A stretch of DNA of 22,061 bases from CAWGCE01 sp964480915 (GTDB taxonomy: Bacteria > Planctomycetota > Planctomycetia > Pirellulales > Pirellulaceae). The stretch is taken from the NCBI GenBank assembly GCA_964480915.1, contig CAYZRS010000072.1, positions 1 through 22,061 of the forward strand, in the 5' to 3' direction. The notes beneath the pieces are model-generated. The model saw only the letters and a list, made by a program, of their open reading frames with translations. It was not told where the DNA came from and did no database searches. Below are positions 7,712 through 16,400 of this stretch, piece by piece. Numbering within the stretch: the stretch's first letter is position 1; each line of letters begins with the position of its first letter. A program made the translations under genes and the position numbers.

Positions 7712-7760
7712 AGAAACAACCCTCCTTGATTCGGTTGAGTGGAAATCCTCCACACCATTC
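7712..7760 (-). promoter_or_regulatory. csrA leader with GGA-loop hairpin, probable CsrA self-binding site
   Basis: Read on the minus strand, 7753-7739 folds as 'gtgga'-'ggatt'-'tccac': a perfect five-base stem presenting GGA in a pentaloop, the form CsrA prefers. A second GGA lies inside the Shine-Dalgarno 'aaggaggg' (7727-7720), about 12 bases downstream, and further GGAs lie in the stem and around 7771. Two GGA sites this close, one covering the ribosome-binding site, is the known layout for CsrA repression, so autoregulation is inferred. Confidence 0.6.
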
Positions 7761-7818
7761 GTCGCTTCCAGACAGGCGTCAATCTATCGCCCCTAGTGTA
7801 CGAATGTCAACGTCGCTT

Positions 7819-8916
7819 CTACGTCTGTTTTTGACGGAAAAATAGCGCCCCCAGGAAGGCCAGAAGCAGCCCCGTGCTGGCCGGTTCCGGAACGGCCGCC
7901 ATGTCGGCCGAGCTGAATTTGTTGGCATTCCAAAGCAAAAAATCGCCACCATTGGTGATGCCGTCCCCGTTAAAGTCGCCGGTGCACCAATGAGTACCGC
8001 CGTCAAACTTATTCGCATTCCAAATTAAGAAATCGCCACCGTTGACTTCGAGGTCCAAGTTGGCGTCACCAGGGATCGTGCCGACCAAGTCAATTGCCCA
8101 AGCAGGTATGTCCAGGCCGTCGACGGTTCCGTCGAGGTTGGCGTCAAACGTTAAGTCGGTCGAGCCGGTCGCCACTTCGTCAGCGAGAATCTGCGCGTCT
8201 TGGCAATCGAGTTGTCCGTCGAGGTTATAGTCGCCCGCGATCAGTGTGAGCATCAATTGGTCGGTTGCCACCGCGTTCGAGGAACCTGACAGCGTCGCGT
8301 TGACATCGCCGACGACCGGCACACCGGGCACGAAAAAGTCTTGATTGATCTCGAGCGGTAATTCTAACGTTAGGTCGACGACGTAGTTTGGCGTCGGACC
8401 CGGCATGGTCGTGGCGTTGAATAGTCCCGTTCCAGTTCCCTGGAAAACCGTCGGATCGGCGGCGAAGTCGAATGTGGTGCCCGCCGCATCCACCATGCCT
8501 CGGTCGACGAGGACTCCGTGATCTGCCGCAGCAAACGTGTTTCCGCTGAGAGGGCTCGGTGGCGATGTCGTGAAAGGGGTGCCGCCGATACCGGTCGAGT
8601 TGATTTGAGCCAGTCCGAAAAGAAAGCTGAAATTGGCATCGCTGACGGTCAGATCTCCGCCCGTGAAAGAGAGCCCCGTGGGAATAACATTGCCGGCCAC
8701 AAATTGGAATTGCAAATCGGCCTCGATGTTGCCCGCAAGGGTCACGTTATCGCTGTCACTGCCGGCCACATCGGTCGCGAGCGTTAACGTCATTTCATTG
8801 ACACCGCTGCTGGGCGATACGAGCATGAGGTTGATTGGCGTGGTGAGCGCTTCCGCCTGAGTCGTCATCATGACGAGCGATAGAATAATCAACAGCTGAC
8901 TTGGAATGTTGCGCAT
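7819..8916 (-). CDS. PEP-CTERM surface/exported protein with dockerin-type calcium loops
   Basis: Product of 365 residues. A Sec signal peptide occupies about residues 1-23 ('LLIILSLVMM', cleavage near 'AEA'). A beta-rich, Gly/Thr-rich region of unknown fold follows (about 25-240), resembling cohesin-like or adhesive domains. Next come four calcium-loop-like motifs, 'DYNLDGQLD', 'DANLDGTVD', 'DANLDLEVN' and 'DFNGDGITN', in a dockerin type I-like region. The C-terminus has the sorting signal: 'VPEPAS', a hydrophobic helix and the basic end 'FRQKQ'. PEP-CTERM tails are recognised by exosortase and removed at the membrane. No exosortase gene is in view. Start: the ATG at 8914-8916 is chosen because it opens the signal peptide; an upstream in-frame extension to 9036 is basic and unlike an export signal. 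Confidence 0.85.
   Translation of the reverse strand: MRNIPSQLLIILSLVMMTTQAEALTTPINLMLVSPSSGVNEMTLTLATDVAGSDSDNVTLAGNIEADLQFQFVAGNVIPTGLSFTGGDLTVSDANFSFLFGLAQINSTGIGGTPFTTSPPSPLSGNTFAAADHGVLVDRGMVDAAGTTFDFAADPTVFQGTGTGLFNATTMPGPTPNYVVDLTLELPLEINQDFFVPGVPVVGDVNATLSGSSNAVATDQLMLTLIAGDYNLDGQLDCQDAQILADEVATGSTDLTFDANLDGTVDGLDIPAWAIDLVGTIPGDANLDLEVNGGDFLIWNANKFDGGTHWCTGDFNGDGITNGGDFLLWNANKFSSADMAAVPEPASTGLLLAFLGALFFRQKQT
7925..8044 (-). repeat. duplicated 90-bp dockerin loop unit
   Basis: Bases 7925-7954 and 8015-8044 are near-identical, differing at about four of 30 positions, and sit exactly 90 bp (30 codons) apart within the PEP-CTERM gene. They encode the two copies of 'NGGDFL(I/L)WNANKF'. 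This is an in-frame internal duplication, recent enough to show at DNA level. Confidence 0.75.
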
Positions 8917-8967
8917 GAAACGTCTCGCGGAATTCGAATAGGTACCCTGCCCCATCTTAATCCAGCG

Positions 8968-8982
8968 TCGCTTCCGAAGCGA
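8968..8982. repeat. short inverted repeat upstream of the PEP-CTERM gene
   Basis: The arms 'tcgcttc' and 'gaagcga' flank a single central base, about 50 bases upstream of the PEP-CTERM start. It may be an operator-like site or a stray palindrome. No -10/-35 pair was assigned. Confidence 0.35.
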
Positions 8983-9132
8983 AGACAAAACGCGCTGCGC
9001 CCCCGAAAGATGGGGTTCCGTCCGTGTGCAGGCCACGCGCCGCTCTCGCGCGGTGTTTACACGACGCGGCTCACGACGCGAGATGAAAAGAGATCGCTTC
9101 CGGCGCAGCGATACCGAAGAATCGCTGTCTGG

Positions 9133-10575
9133 TTACCACTGAGGCGTGGTCTCTTTCGTCGGAATCGAACGGAAGTGCAACGTCTTCTTCGCGAGGAACG
9201 GAAGTGGTTGGCTCAGAAGAGGGTCGTCACCGATGCGCGGTACTTCGACGATTTGACCGTTCCGTTCGTAGGTGACGGAATGGTCGCTAAGTGTTTGCGC
9301 TCGAAGACGCAGGTCATACAGCAGCACAAGTTCTTCATCTTGGGCCGCTTGGGCCAGCCCCGCATCGGAGGATGCCAGGATGCGAACAGGCTCTTGTTGC
9401 AACGGGAAGACTCGCAGCCAAGTCGGCATCAAAAGGTGATTTTCATATCCCACTTCGGTCCGCAGATTGCTGAACATCGTGTAGGCGACGCCCGTTTTTA
9501 ATCCCAAGTAGGGCGTGAGTCCGTTGAAGAGGATCAGCGCCAACACGACGACATCAAAACGGCCCGTCAGTCGAAATGGTGATGGCAGGTTCGTTTGGGG
9601 CCGTTCGCGGCCGAACAGGACTTGGGCCGTGACAATTGTCAGCATGACTCCGATTACAAACCACAGGGCGACGCGATACCGCCACAGGAACATCCGCGAA
9701 CTGCCGGTCGTCGAAGCCCACCAGACGATCCCGGCCGAAACGGCGATCAGCGTTAAGACGACGGGTAAGCGATACCAGACGGCTCGAAAAACCCACTTGG
9801 ATTCCTCGGTGTATCTGACCTTGGCCAAAAGGTCGGCCGGTGCAAATGCCACGTAGAGCGCGAACAGCATCGCATTAAAATCGAATACTGAAAGGTTGTG
9901 GTTGTGAGCCAGAATCGTATGAAAGACCATGCCCAGCACGATGGCATAACGGCGTGTCTTGGGAATGAACAAGAGGATGGGCAATCCGGTCTCGATCACG
10001 ATCGTGCCCCAAATCGACATCGAGTCGAGCAATGGCGAATCGATCGAAACGCCCAGCGATTCGAGGAAGAGATGAGTAAAGTAGGCGGCGGCGCTTAGCT
10101 CGGGATTCAAAAAATCTCGATTGTATTTGGCCAAGGCGGCCAGTCCGTAAAGCAGCAGCAGAGAGCATCGCAGTAGCGGAACCGATTCGGCATAAATCGT
10201 TTCGCAAGTGAGTGGCTCAGCGCGCCGGCGGCTCGCTCGAAACGCGGCGACCAACACGCCCAGATTGACGATCCCGGTGAATAGCCAACAATTCGACATC
10301 GCCGGCAATTCAAGCAGCACCGCCGTCACTTGCAGTACCAACATCGCGACAAACATCCGCGCGTCATTCAGTCGGCAGATCACTCCCACCGCTGCCGCGA
10401 TCAGGCCAAATCGAACGACCATCAGCGCGATGCTCAGATCGGCCGGCCACGGCGTCTGCTTCAGTTGATTGACCAAGAAATAGAGCGCCCAAAGCCCAAC
10501 GAAAAGCGGAGCGTTGGAGCGAGGCCGCTTTGGGCCAACGGTCGTTGTGTTGTCTGCGGACGTGTTTGAGGTCAT
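9133..10575 (-). CDS. polytopic membrane protein, HTTM-like (vitamin K carboxylase-related)
   Basis: Product of 480 residues with roughly nine or ten hydrophobic segments between residues 25 and 400 and a soluble C-terminal part of about 80 residues. Features that recall the HTTM family (horizontally transferred transmembrane domain, related to vitamin K-dependent gamma-carboxylase) are 'GLAALAKYNRDFLNPE' in a mid-protein helix and loop, and 'VFHTILAHNHNLSVFDFNAM' followed by a helix. HTTM proteins of bacteria have no settled function, and I cannot show carboxylase residues. The ATG at 10573-10575 is chosen because the extra 34 upstream residues are basic and atypical; no strong ribosome-binding site is visible. 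It lies 141 bases downstream of the SRPBCC gene on the same strand, so they could share a transcript. Confidence 0.65.
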   Translation of the reverse strand: MTSNTSADNTTTVGPKRPRSNAPLFVGLWALYFLVNQLKQTPWPADLSIALMVVRFGLIAAAVGVICRLNDARMFVAMLVLQVTAVLLELPAMSNCWLFTGIVNLGVLVAAFRASRRRAEPLTCETIYAESVPLLRCSLLLLYGLAALAKYNRDFLNPELSAAAYFTHLFLESLGVSIDSPLLDSMSIWGTIVIETGLPILLFIPKTRRYAIVLGMVFHTILAHNHNLSVFDFNAMLFALYVAFAPADLLAKVRYTEESKWVFRAVWYRLPVVLTLIAVSAGIVWWASTTGSSRMFLWRYRVALWFVIGVMLTIVTAQVLFGRERPQTNLPSPFRLTGRFDVVVLALILFNGLTPYLGLKTGVAYTMFSNLRTEVGYENHLLMPTWLRVFPLQQEPVRILASSDAGLAQAAQDEELVLLYDLRLRAQTLSDHSVTYERNGQIVEVPRIGDDPLLSQPLPFLAKKTLHFRSIPTKETTPQW

Positions 10576-10716
10576 GGCTGGCTGCGTTTGCGTAGGGAAT
10601 CCCGTTAGCAAACATAGCTTTCGTAGCGGCGCGACCTGGGCAATTTGACGCGTGAATATTCGATAAACACGACACAACCCTCGGTTCTGAGCGACCGACG
10701 GCCCACGAGCGGCCGA

Positions 10717-11166
10717 TTAGACGGCTGATGGCTCGAGGTTGCGTCGGACGTCATCCATGTCTTGTTCGACGCATTTCTTGACCATGCCGTGCATCCATTT
10801 GCCGAGCGGCGACATCAGTTTTGCGAAGAATGTCAAAGGTGTGACTTCCATCGTCATCGTGACTTGCGAGCCGCCCGGGACCGGCTCGACCAAAAAATGA
10901 GAAGCGTATCGAGCCCCGCAAGATTCGGCAGCCAGGGTGTAGGACTTGCTCTCCTCCCACGCCGAAACGTGCATTTCTTCCGTCGCTTCCTTGCCAAACA
11001 TCATGCGCGTTTGACGAAATCGTGTGCCCGGCCCCACCGGTCCGTCGGAAAGCATCTCGATTTGGGTGATGCCTTGGATGGTCTCAGCGGCCCGCTCAAA
11101 ATCGGTCAACGCCTGGAAGACTTGCTCAGGAGGAGCCGCGATCATTTTCGTAACGGAAAGCGCCAT
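10717..11166 (-). CDS. SRPBCC (START-like) superfamily protein
   Basis: Product of 149 residues filling one START-like/polyketide-cyclase fold. The opening strand and helix 'IAAPPEQVFQALTDFERAAE' are typical, followed by 'PVGPGTRFRQTR', 'SYTLAAESCGARYASHFLVE' and 'GGSQVTMTMEVTP', and a long C-terminal helix. Such proteins bind a hydrophobic ligand in a cavity; the ligand here is unknown. The ATG at 11164-11166 has 'gaggtg' six bases upstream, which rules against the ten-residue in-frame extension. It is transcribed away from the nitroreductase-hemW pair, with 91 bases between the two start codons. Confidence 0.82.
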   Translation of the reverse strand: MALSVTKMIAAPPEQVFQALTDFERAAETIQGITQIEMLSDGPVGPGTRFRQTRMMFGKEATEEMHVSAWEESKSYTLAAESCGARYASHFLVEPVPGGSQVTMTMEVTPLTFFAKLMSPLGKWMHGMVKKCVEQDMDDVRRNLEPSAV

Positions 11167-11257
11167 CGAAACACCTCGGTGAGAATAAAGATACAATGCG
11201 AAGATATAAGGCGTGGTAATAAGTCTCAGCTAAGTCTCAAGTCAACAAAGAAACGCG
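11167..11257. promoter_or_regulatory. divergent promoter region with a direct repeat
   Basis: The 91 bases between the SRPBCC and nitroreductase starts must serve both directions. Two exact copies of 'taagtctca' lie at 11220-11228 and 11231-11239, an 11-bp period or about one helical turn, placed 18-38 bases before the nitroreductase start. Such spacing fits a regulator dimer binding one face of the helix. No protein is identified. Confidence 0.45.
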
Positions 11258-11923
11258 ATGTCCAGTTTTATCCCCTACGAGTACGAACGCAAGTCGGCCA
11301 CTGACATGGATAAGGCAGCGGCCGACTTTTATCAGTTGATGAACAGCCGCCGCAGCATTCGTGAATTCTCGGCCGATCCGGTTCCCCGCGAAATGATCGA
11401 AACGGCCATTCGGTCGGCATCGACGGCCCCTTCCGGCGCTCACCGGCAGCCCTGGAAGTTCGTCGCGATCAGCGCTGCGGAGATCAAACAGAAAATTCGC
11501 ATGGCCGCGGAAGAGGAAGAGTATGAATCGTATGAGGGTGGCCGCATGTCCGACGAGTGGCTGCATGCGCTCGAACCATTCGGCACGAACTGGAAGAAGC
11601 CTTTTTTGGAAACGGTCCCTTGGATCGTCGTCGTCTTTGAAGAGACGTATGGATTCAACGAAGCGGGGGAGACGCAAAAGAACTATTACGTCAAAGAGAG
11701 CGTGGGGATCGCTTGTGGGTTGTTCATTGCGGCGCTGCATTCAATGGGCTTGGCCACGCTGACTCACACGCCCAGTCCGATGACTTTCCTATCGGCCATT
11801 CTGCAACGACCCAAGAACGAACGACCGTTTATCCTGTTCCCGATCGGTTACCCGGCCGAAGGTGTGCAGGTGCCAAACATCGAGCGCAAACCGCTGGAGG
11901 ACGTATCGGTATGGTTCTCCTAG
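11258..11923 (+). CDS. iodotyrosine deiodinase-like flavin nitroreductase
   Basis: FMN enzyme of the nitroreductase superfamily, 221 residues, closest to the iodotyrosine deiodinase (IYD) branch. FMN-binding 'RRSIREF' (31-37) and 'TAPSGAHRQPW' (56-66) are present. The lid 'EEEEYESYEGGRM' supplies Glu88 and Tyr92, and 'TNWKK' supplies Lys114. These line up with Glu157, Tyr161 and Lys182 of human IYD, which hold the amino-acid end of the halotyrosine. 'VGIACGLFIAALHSMGLATL' and 'PIGYPAEG' also match. It has no membrane anchor, unlike the mammalian enzyme, so cytosolic. Expected reaction: reductive dehalogenation of halotyrosines; the true substrate is unproven. hemW begins 15 bases after its stop, so the two are probably one operon. 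Confidence 0.85.
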   Translation: MSSFIPYEYERKSATDMDKAAADFYQLMNSRRSIREFSADPVPREMIETAIRSASTAPSGAHRQPWKFVAISAAEIKQKIRMAAEEEEYESYEGGRMSDEWLHALEPFGTNWKKPFLETVPWIVVVFEETYGFNEAGETQKNYYVKESVGIACGLFIAALHSMGLATLTHTPSPMTFLSAILQRPKNERPFILFPIGYPAEGVQVPNIERKPLEDVSVWFS

Positions 11924-11938
11924 AAATTGAGGTCTGAT

Positions 11939-13078
11939 GTGCGTCACTTGGCGGTTCCCCGTTCAGCCTACATTCACGTCCCTTTTTGCGCACGTCGCTG
12001 CGGCTACTGCAACTTCTCGGTCGTTGCCGATCGGGCCGACTTGGTGCCCGCTTATCTGGAAGCGTTGGAACTCGAGTTACAGCAGCTGGCCGTGCCTCAG
12101 CCTGTCGAAACGCTTTTTCTGGGCGGAGGCACGCCGACGCAACTGGCGATGGGCGAGCTGGACCAATTGCTCTCCTTGGTGAAACGCTGGTTTCCCTGCG
12201 AAGGTGACTTTGAATTTTCCGTCGAAGCGAACCCTGGCGAACTGGACGAACCGCGGGCTCAACTGTTGGGCGCGGCGGGAGTAAACCGCATCAGTTTGGG
12301 AGCCCAATCGTTTGACGAAGGGAAACTGATTGGACTGGAACGCCTGCATAACCGTGCCGACATCGAGCAGTCCTACCGCTGGTGCCGTGAGACGGGAGCC
12401 CGAGTATCGATCGATCTTATTTTTGCGGCTCCACGGGAAAAGGTGTCGACCTGGCGCAAGGATTTGGCTGCTGCCCTGGAGTTAGCGCCGGACCACCTTT
12501 CGACTTACGGCTTGACGATCGAACGAGGTACGCAGTTCTGGAATCGTCAAAACCGAGGCGTCCTCACCGAAGTCGATGAAGAAACCCAGCGCCAGATGTA
12601 CGAGTTGGCGATCGAGACGCTGATGGAGTCAGGATTCGATCACTACGAAGTTTCTAGTTTCGCGCGGCCCGGCTGCCGCTGCGTTCACAATCAGGTCTAC
12701 TGGCAAGGCAAGCCCTATTTTGGTGTCGGACCCGGTGCCGCCAAGTACGTGAACGGACGCCGCGAGGTGAATCATCGCAGCACATCGACCTACATCAAAC
12801 GAATGCGTGCCGGCGAGTCGCCCATCGAGATGAGCGAAGCACTAAGTGACGACGATCGGGCTCGAGAGCGACTGGTGTTTGCACTGCGGATGCTGGATGG
12901 GCTCGATATCGAAGAATTCAACGCCGAGTGCCAAACGTCGGTCGATGCACTGGCCGGTGCCGCCATTGATCGTTTTGTCAAGCAACGTCTATTGACCCGA
13001 TCTGAGAATCGACTGGCACTCACGCGGCAAGGGTTACTGGTCAGCGACAGCCTGTGGCCCGAGTTGCTGACCACCTAA
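11939..13078 (+). CDS. hemW: HemW, radical SAM heme chaperone (coproporphyrinogen oxidase-like)
   Basis: Radical SAM protein of the HemN/HemW family; HemW members insert heme into targets rather than oxidise coproporphyrinogen. From the GTG at 11939 the product is 379 residues. The [4Fe-4S] motif 'CARRCGYCNF' (CxxxCxxC, Cys17, 21, 24) lies in 'YIHVPFC', followed by 'TLFLGGGTPTQL', 'VEANPGEL', 'RISLGAQSF', 'IDLIFAAP', 'LSTYGLTIERGTQF' and the HemW-type 'HNQVYWQGKPYFGVGPGAA'. A winged-helix-like C-terminus ends the protein. Single CNF after the cluster and the 'HNQ.YW' segment favour HemW over HemN. Start: 'gagg' sits seven bases before GTG 11939; a TTG at 11927 would overlap that site. Probable operon with the preceding nitroreductase. 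Confidence 0.9.
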   Translation: MRHLAVPRSAYIHVPFCARRCGYCNFSVVADRADLVPAYLEALELELQQLAVPQPVETLFLGGGTPTQLAMGELDQLLSLVKRWFPCEGDFEFSVEANPGELDEPRAQLLGAAGVNRISLGAQSFDEGKLIGLERLHNRADIEQSYRWCRETGARVSIDLIFAAPREKVSTWRKDLAAALELAPDHLSTYGLTIERGTQFWNRQNRGVLTEVDEETQRQMYELAIETLMESGFDHYEVSSFARPGCRCVHNQVYWQGKPYFGVGPGAAKYVNGRREVNHRSTSTYIKRMRAGESPIEMSEALSDDDRARERLVFALRMLDGLDIEEFNAECQTSVDALAGAAIDRFVKQRLLTRSENRLALTRQGLLVSDSLWPELLTT

Positions 13079-13369
13079 CGAATTCGTTTGCGCAGCCGCA
13101 TCCCAAAACGCCGGATCGAAGACCGGGGAGAATTCAGCCAGCCGTCGATTCAGCTGCCAGACCATTTCGGTTCGACATGTCGAGGGTCGCTCATCCAATG
13201 CGAGAATATTTCCGCTTGGTCCTCGGCGACGCGCTTTCCTGAACGGTTTGCATTGCGATTTGCTTCGCAAGATCGTGAATTGACCCCAGGATAATTGCTG
13301 CAAAATTCTTCAGCCGTCGGACGATGCCATGGATTCATCGAGCAGACGAACAGCGCCGGAAGCGTTTTA
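13079..13369. other. convergent intergenic region, no gene seen
   Basis: Lies between the ends of hemW (plus) and the giant minus-strand gene. Short open frames on both strands have no family resemblance and no ribosome-binding site. No clear T-tailed terminator for hemW was found. Confidence 0.5.
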
Positions 13370-13400
13370 CGAATAGAACATGTTTCAGATGTTCTATTCG
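13370..13400. repeat. perfect 12-bp inverted repeat overlapping a stop codon
   Basis: Arms 'cgaatagaacat' (13370-13381) and 'atgttctattcg' (13389-13400) are perfectly complementary with a seven-base loop. The right arm contains the last Glu codon and the TAG stop (13394-13396) of the giant minus-strand gene. Neither strand has a proper T-run after it, so it is not a classical intrinsic terminator; it may be an mRNA 3'-end stabiliser, a bidirectional stop or a protein site. Confidence 0.8.
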
Positions 13401-16400
13401 GCCTCTTCATCCTTGCCTTGCAGCAGGATCAGTTGTTCTTCGATTTGGTCGCTGGTGAGTATGACCGGCTCGAGCAGCGGGTGTTCGGTGTCGCCTCGCG
13501 AACGGCCTTGGCGGCGATGTTCAAGGATTTCGACCTCTTGTTCCAGCGCCAATAACCAACTGGGCGCTTCGACTCCGGAACCGGTCGGTTCGCGCATCAG
13601 CAGTGCGGTTTCTTCTTCCAAGATTTCGAACGAATGGTGCGGTCCGGCTTGGCCCACTTGATCGACGGCCGGTTTGACCAACGCGCGCATCCGATCGATC
13701 GTCATCGGAACCAAGAATCGTTCATTCAAACGTTCGGCGACCGAGGCCATCCGCATCGCGTATTGTTCTTGCAGCATTTCCAGTTCGCGCTGGTAGCGGT
13801 CGGCTTCGGCGCCGATGCGATCGGCCAGCATGCGTCGCCACAGCTGGGCCGCCTCGTTGCGTCCATTGCGGACGAGCACTTCATGCGCCAGGACGACCGG
13901 CCGCAGGTTCCACGCGACCCGGTCATAAGCGACGCGGACGCGCACAAAGTCGAGCATCGTGTACAGCATGTCGCCTCGGTCTGATTGAGTCGTCGTGCTG
14001 TTGTAGTCGCGGTACTCGTGGTAGTTCTCGACGATCGCTTCGAGGATCAGATTGAGCCGATCGGCCGCTTCGACTTGAGACAGCTCGCCGCTCAGTGCCT
14101 CCACAATCTGCAGTGGCGGGTCTTCGGCGGAACGCGCCTCGTCGGCGAGCCAGTTCTCGCTGCCGCAATGCAGGATGGCGCGGACATTCCCCAGCATCAG
14201 GAATTTTTGCGTGAACAGATCGCCACCATACTTTTCGATGAAGGCGACCAGCTTGTGCCATTCGGTCGGCTGGCGAACTCGCTCCAGCACCGACAACCTC
14301 AGTGTGCGGCTGTGCTTCAACCAGCATTCCAGTGCCGATTCGGTCAATTGCTCCAAGTAATGGACCAGCAGCGATTCGGCGTCGCGATCTTCGTCCCCGG
14401 AGAAACCGGCTTGCGGGGCGGTGGCCCGCACCAAACCGAGTACCATTTCGCGGAACCCGACCTCGAACAGTTCGTCAAACTGAGTCACCGCGCCGCGGCC
14501 GGCTGGGATGTTGCGTTCCATCTCGCGAGCGGTATCCATCAACCGGAGCGTATCGTGCAGCATGCCCATGCGTGGCAACGCGACCAGGAGGTTCTCGATC
14601 ATCCGTTGTCGCATGCGGGCGACGGCGATTTCACGTGGCACGCCCGATTTGGAAAGGGGCACGTAAAGAATGCGCTCGCTCGCCAGCGCCTCAAGGAGAC
14701 TGGCACACAGGGGCCCGGTCGCTTCACGATCTTGTTTCAGGATGGCCGAGTGGATACGGGCCGCGTCGATCAACTGCCGTTCGGCTTTGTCTTGGGCATC
14801 GGTTTGTAAGCGTTCGAGCGTGGCCGATTCGCTGTCGACGATCAACAACGCGGCGATCAAAAACCGCTCCGCCTCCGAGGTATCGACATACGTGGCGATG
14901 ATCTGTTCGATCAACGATTCCTTCATCAGTCGGCGACGGTCGTATTCGAGCATCGCATCGTGATCGCCGCCCTGACGATAAAGCTTCTCTTCACTGATGA
15001 CATCGACCAGCTTGAGGAGCCCACGCCGCGTGCTCATGCAGCGATGGTGCCAGTCGAGCAGTGACGAACGCATCGCTTCTTCGTCAATGAGTCCGGCGTC
15101 ATTGTGGGCGCACAGGCCGATGGCGACAGCAGCGTTTGACCAGAGCTTCGCCAAGCCGCCAAGAAATGAAATGCGATCGATGATCCGTTCTGATTCCGAT
15201 TCGATTTCGCTATCGGTCGTCGGAGGGGTTTCGAAGATGGCTCCATCGATGCCATCGTCCGTGCTGTCGCGGAAGACAACGCCTTCGTAGGCCGCTTGGA
15301 ACGGGTCGTCACTATCCTCTTCGTCGGTCGTTCCGTCATCATTTTCTTGCTCGTGAAGGCGGAACTTGGGAACTTGCCAATAATCGTCGGCATTCGCTTC
15401 CAGGTAGTCGAAGAATTTTCGTAGCAGTTTCCAAGGTGTTGGTTTGGCTGCCGCCGAGGCTCTCTCCGCTGGCGGTTCTGTCTCGGTCGAAGTTTCGCCG
15501 CCCGTGCTGAGTCCTTGATTGACGACCTCATGGACCCATTTCTGGGCCAGCGCGTGGAAGGAACGTTCGCGATCTTCGAGCGGTACCGCCGGCGCCTGGT
15601 TCAGCCAGTGGACGAGCAGTGACATGGCTGAGGTGAAGTCTTTTTTGCCCAACAGCGTTTCGATCACGAGGGAGTAGGCTTTCGGCGTGTCGAACGATTC
15701 GACATGCGGCGCCCAGAAGCCGATGTTGCCCGTTTCAGCACCCGATCGGTACCACTCATTCAGCGCCTTGGCGACCAAACGAGCCGCTTTGAATTCGTCC
15801 ATCGGGTTGGGCGATTTGACCGAGGGAACTTCGTGAGCCGCAAACTGATTCCACCAAATCGCCAGTTCTTCGAACGATGCTTCCACTTGCCGGCAGGTCG
15901 CTTGGTCGTCGGCAGCTGCCGCGTCGCTCCACAGTCGTGAGTAGAGATCGATCGTCCGATCGACCAGCGCCACCAGTTCGTCAATGCGATGATCGCGGAC
16001 GGTATTCTCCATCGCCGGAAACAGGCTGAAGTTGGCCTGGAACCCGAGAATGTTCCACGGGTCAACGATCGCTCCGCATTCGATGCCCCGCTTCAGTTGT
16101 TCAATGATCCGATCCAGGTTCTTGACAGCCGCTTCGCGATTGTGATTCGCAATCGCCAAATGGCCGGCCGCCACCGCGCAGTCGATGCGGCATTGCATCC
16201 TGGTCGAAGTCACCGGGACGGCGTCCGATTGCCGCTGAGCGGCACCCGGGTAGCCCATCTTGGCGAAGACTTTGGCCAGCTTCACGTGTTGTAACTGAGA
16301 CGCCCTAAGCTGCGCCAGATAGAGATTCAAATGTTGGCGAGCCGCCCCGAACGGTTGCTGCAGCGTATTGCGTTCTTGCTGCAGTCGTTCGGCGTGTTGT

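Noticed and set aside
10762..11304. 180-codon plus-strand open frame
   Set aside because: Antisense to the SRPBCC gene, and it runs through the divergent promoter region.
13985..14809. 274-codon plus-strand open frame
   Set aside because: Antisense to the giant minus-strand gene, with no family resemblance or ribosome-binding site.
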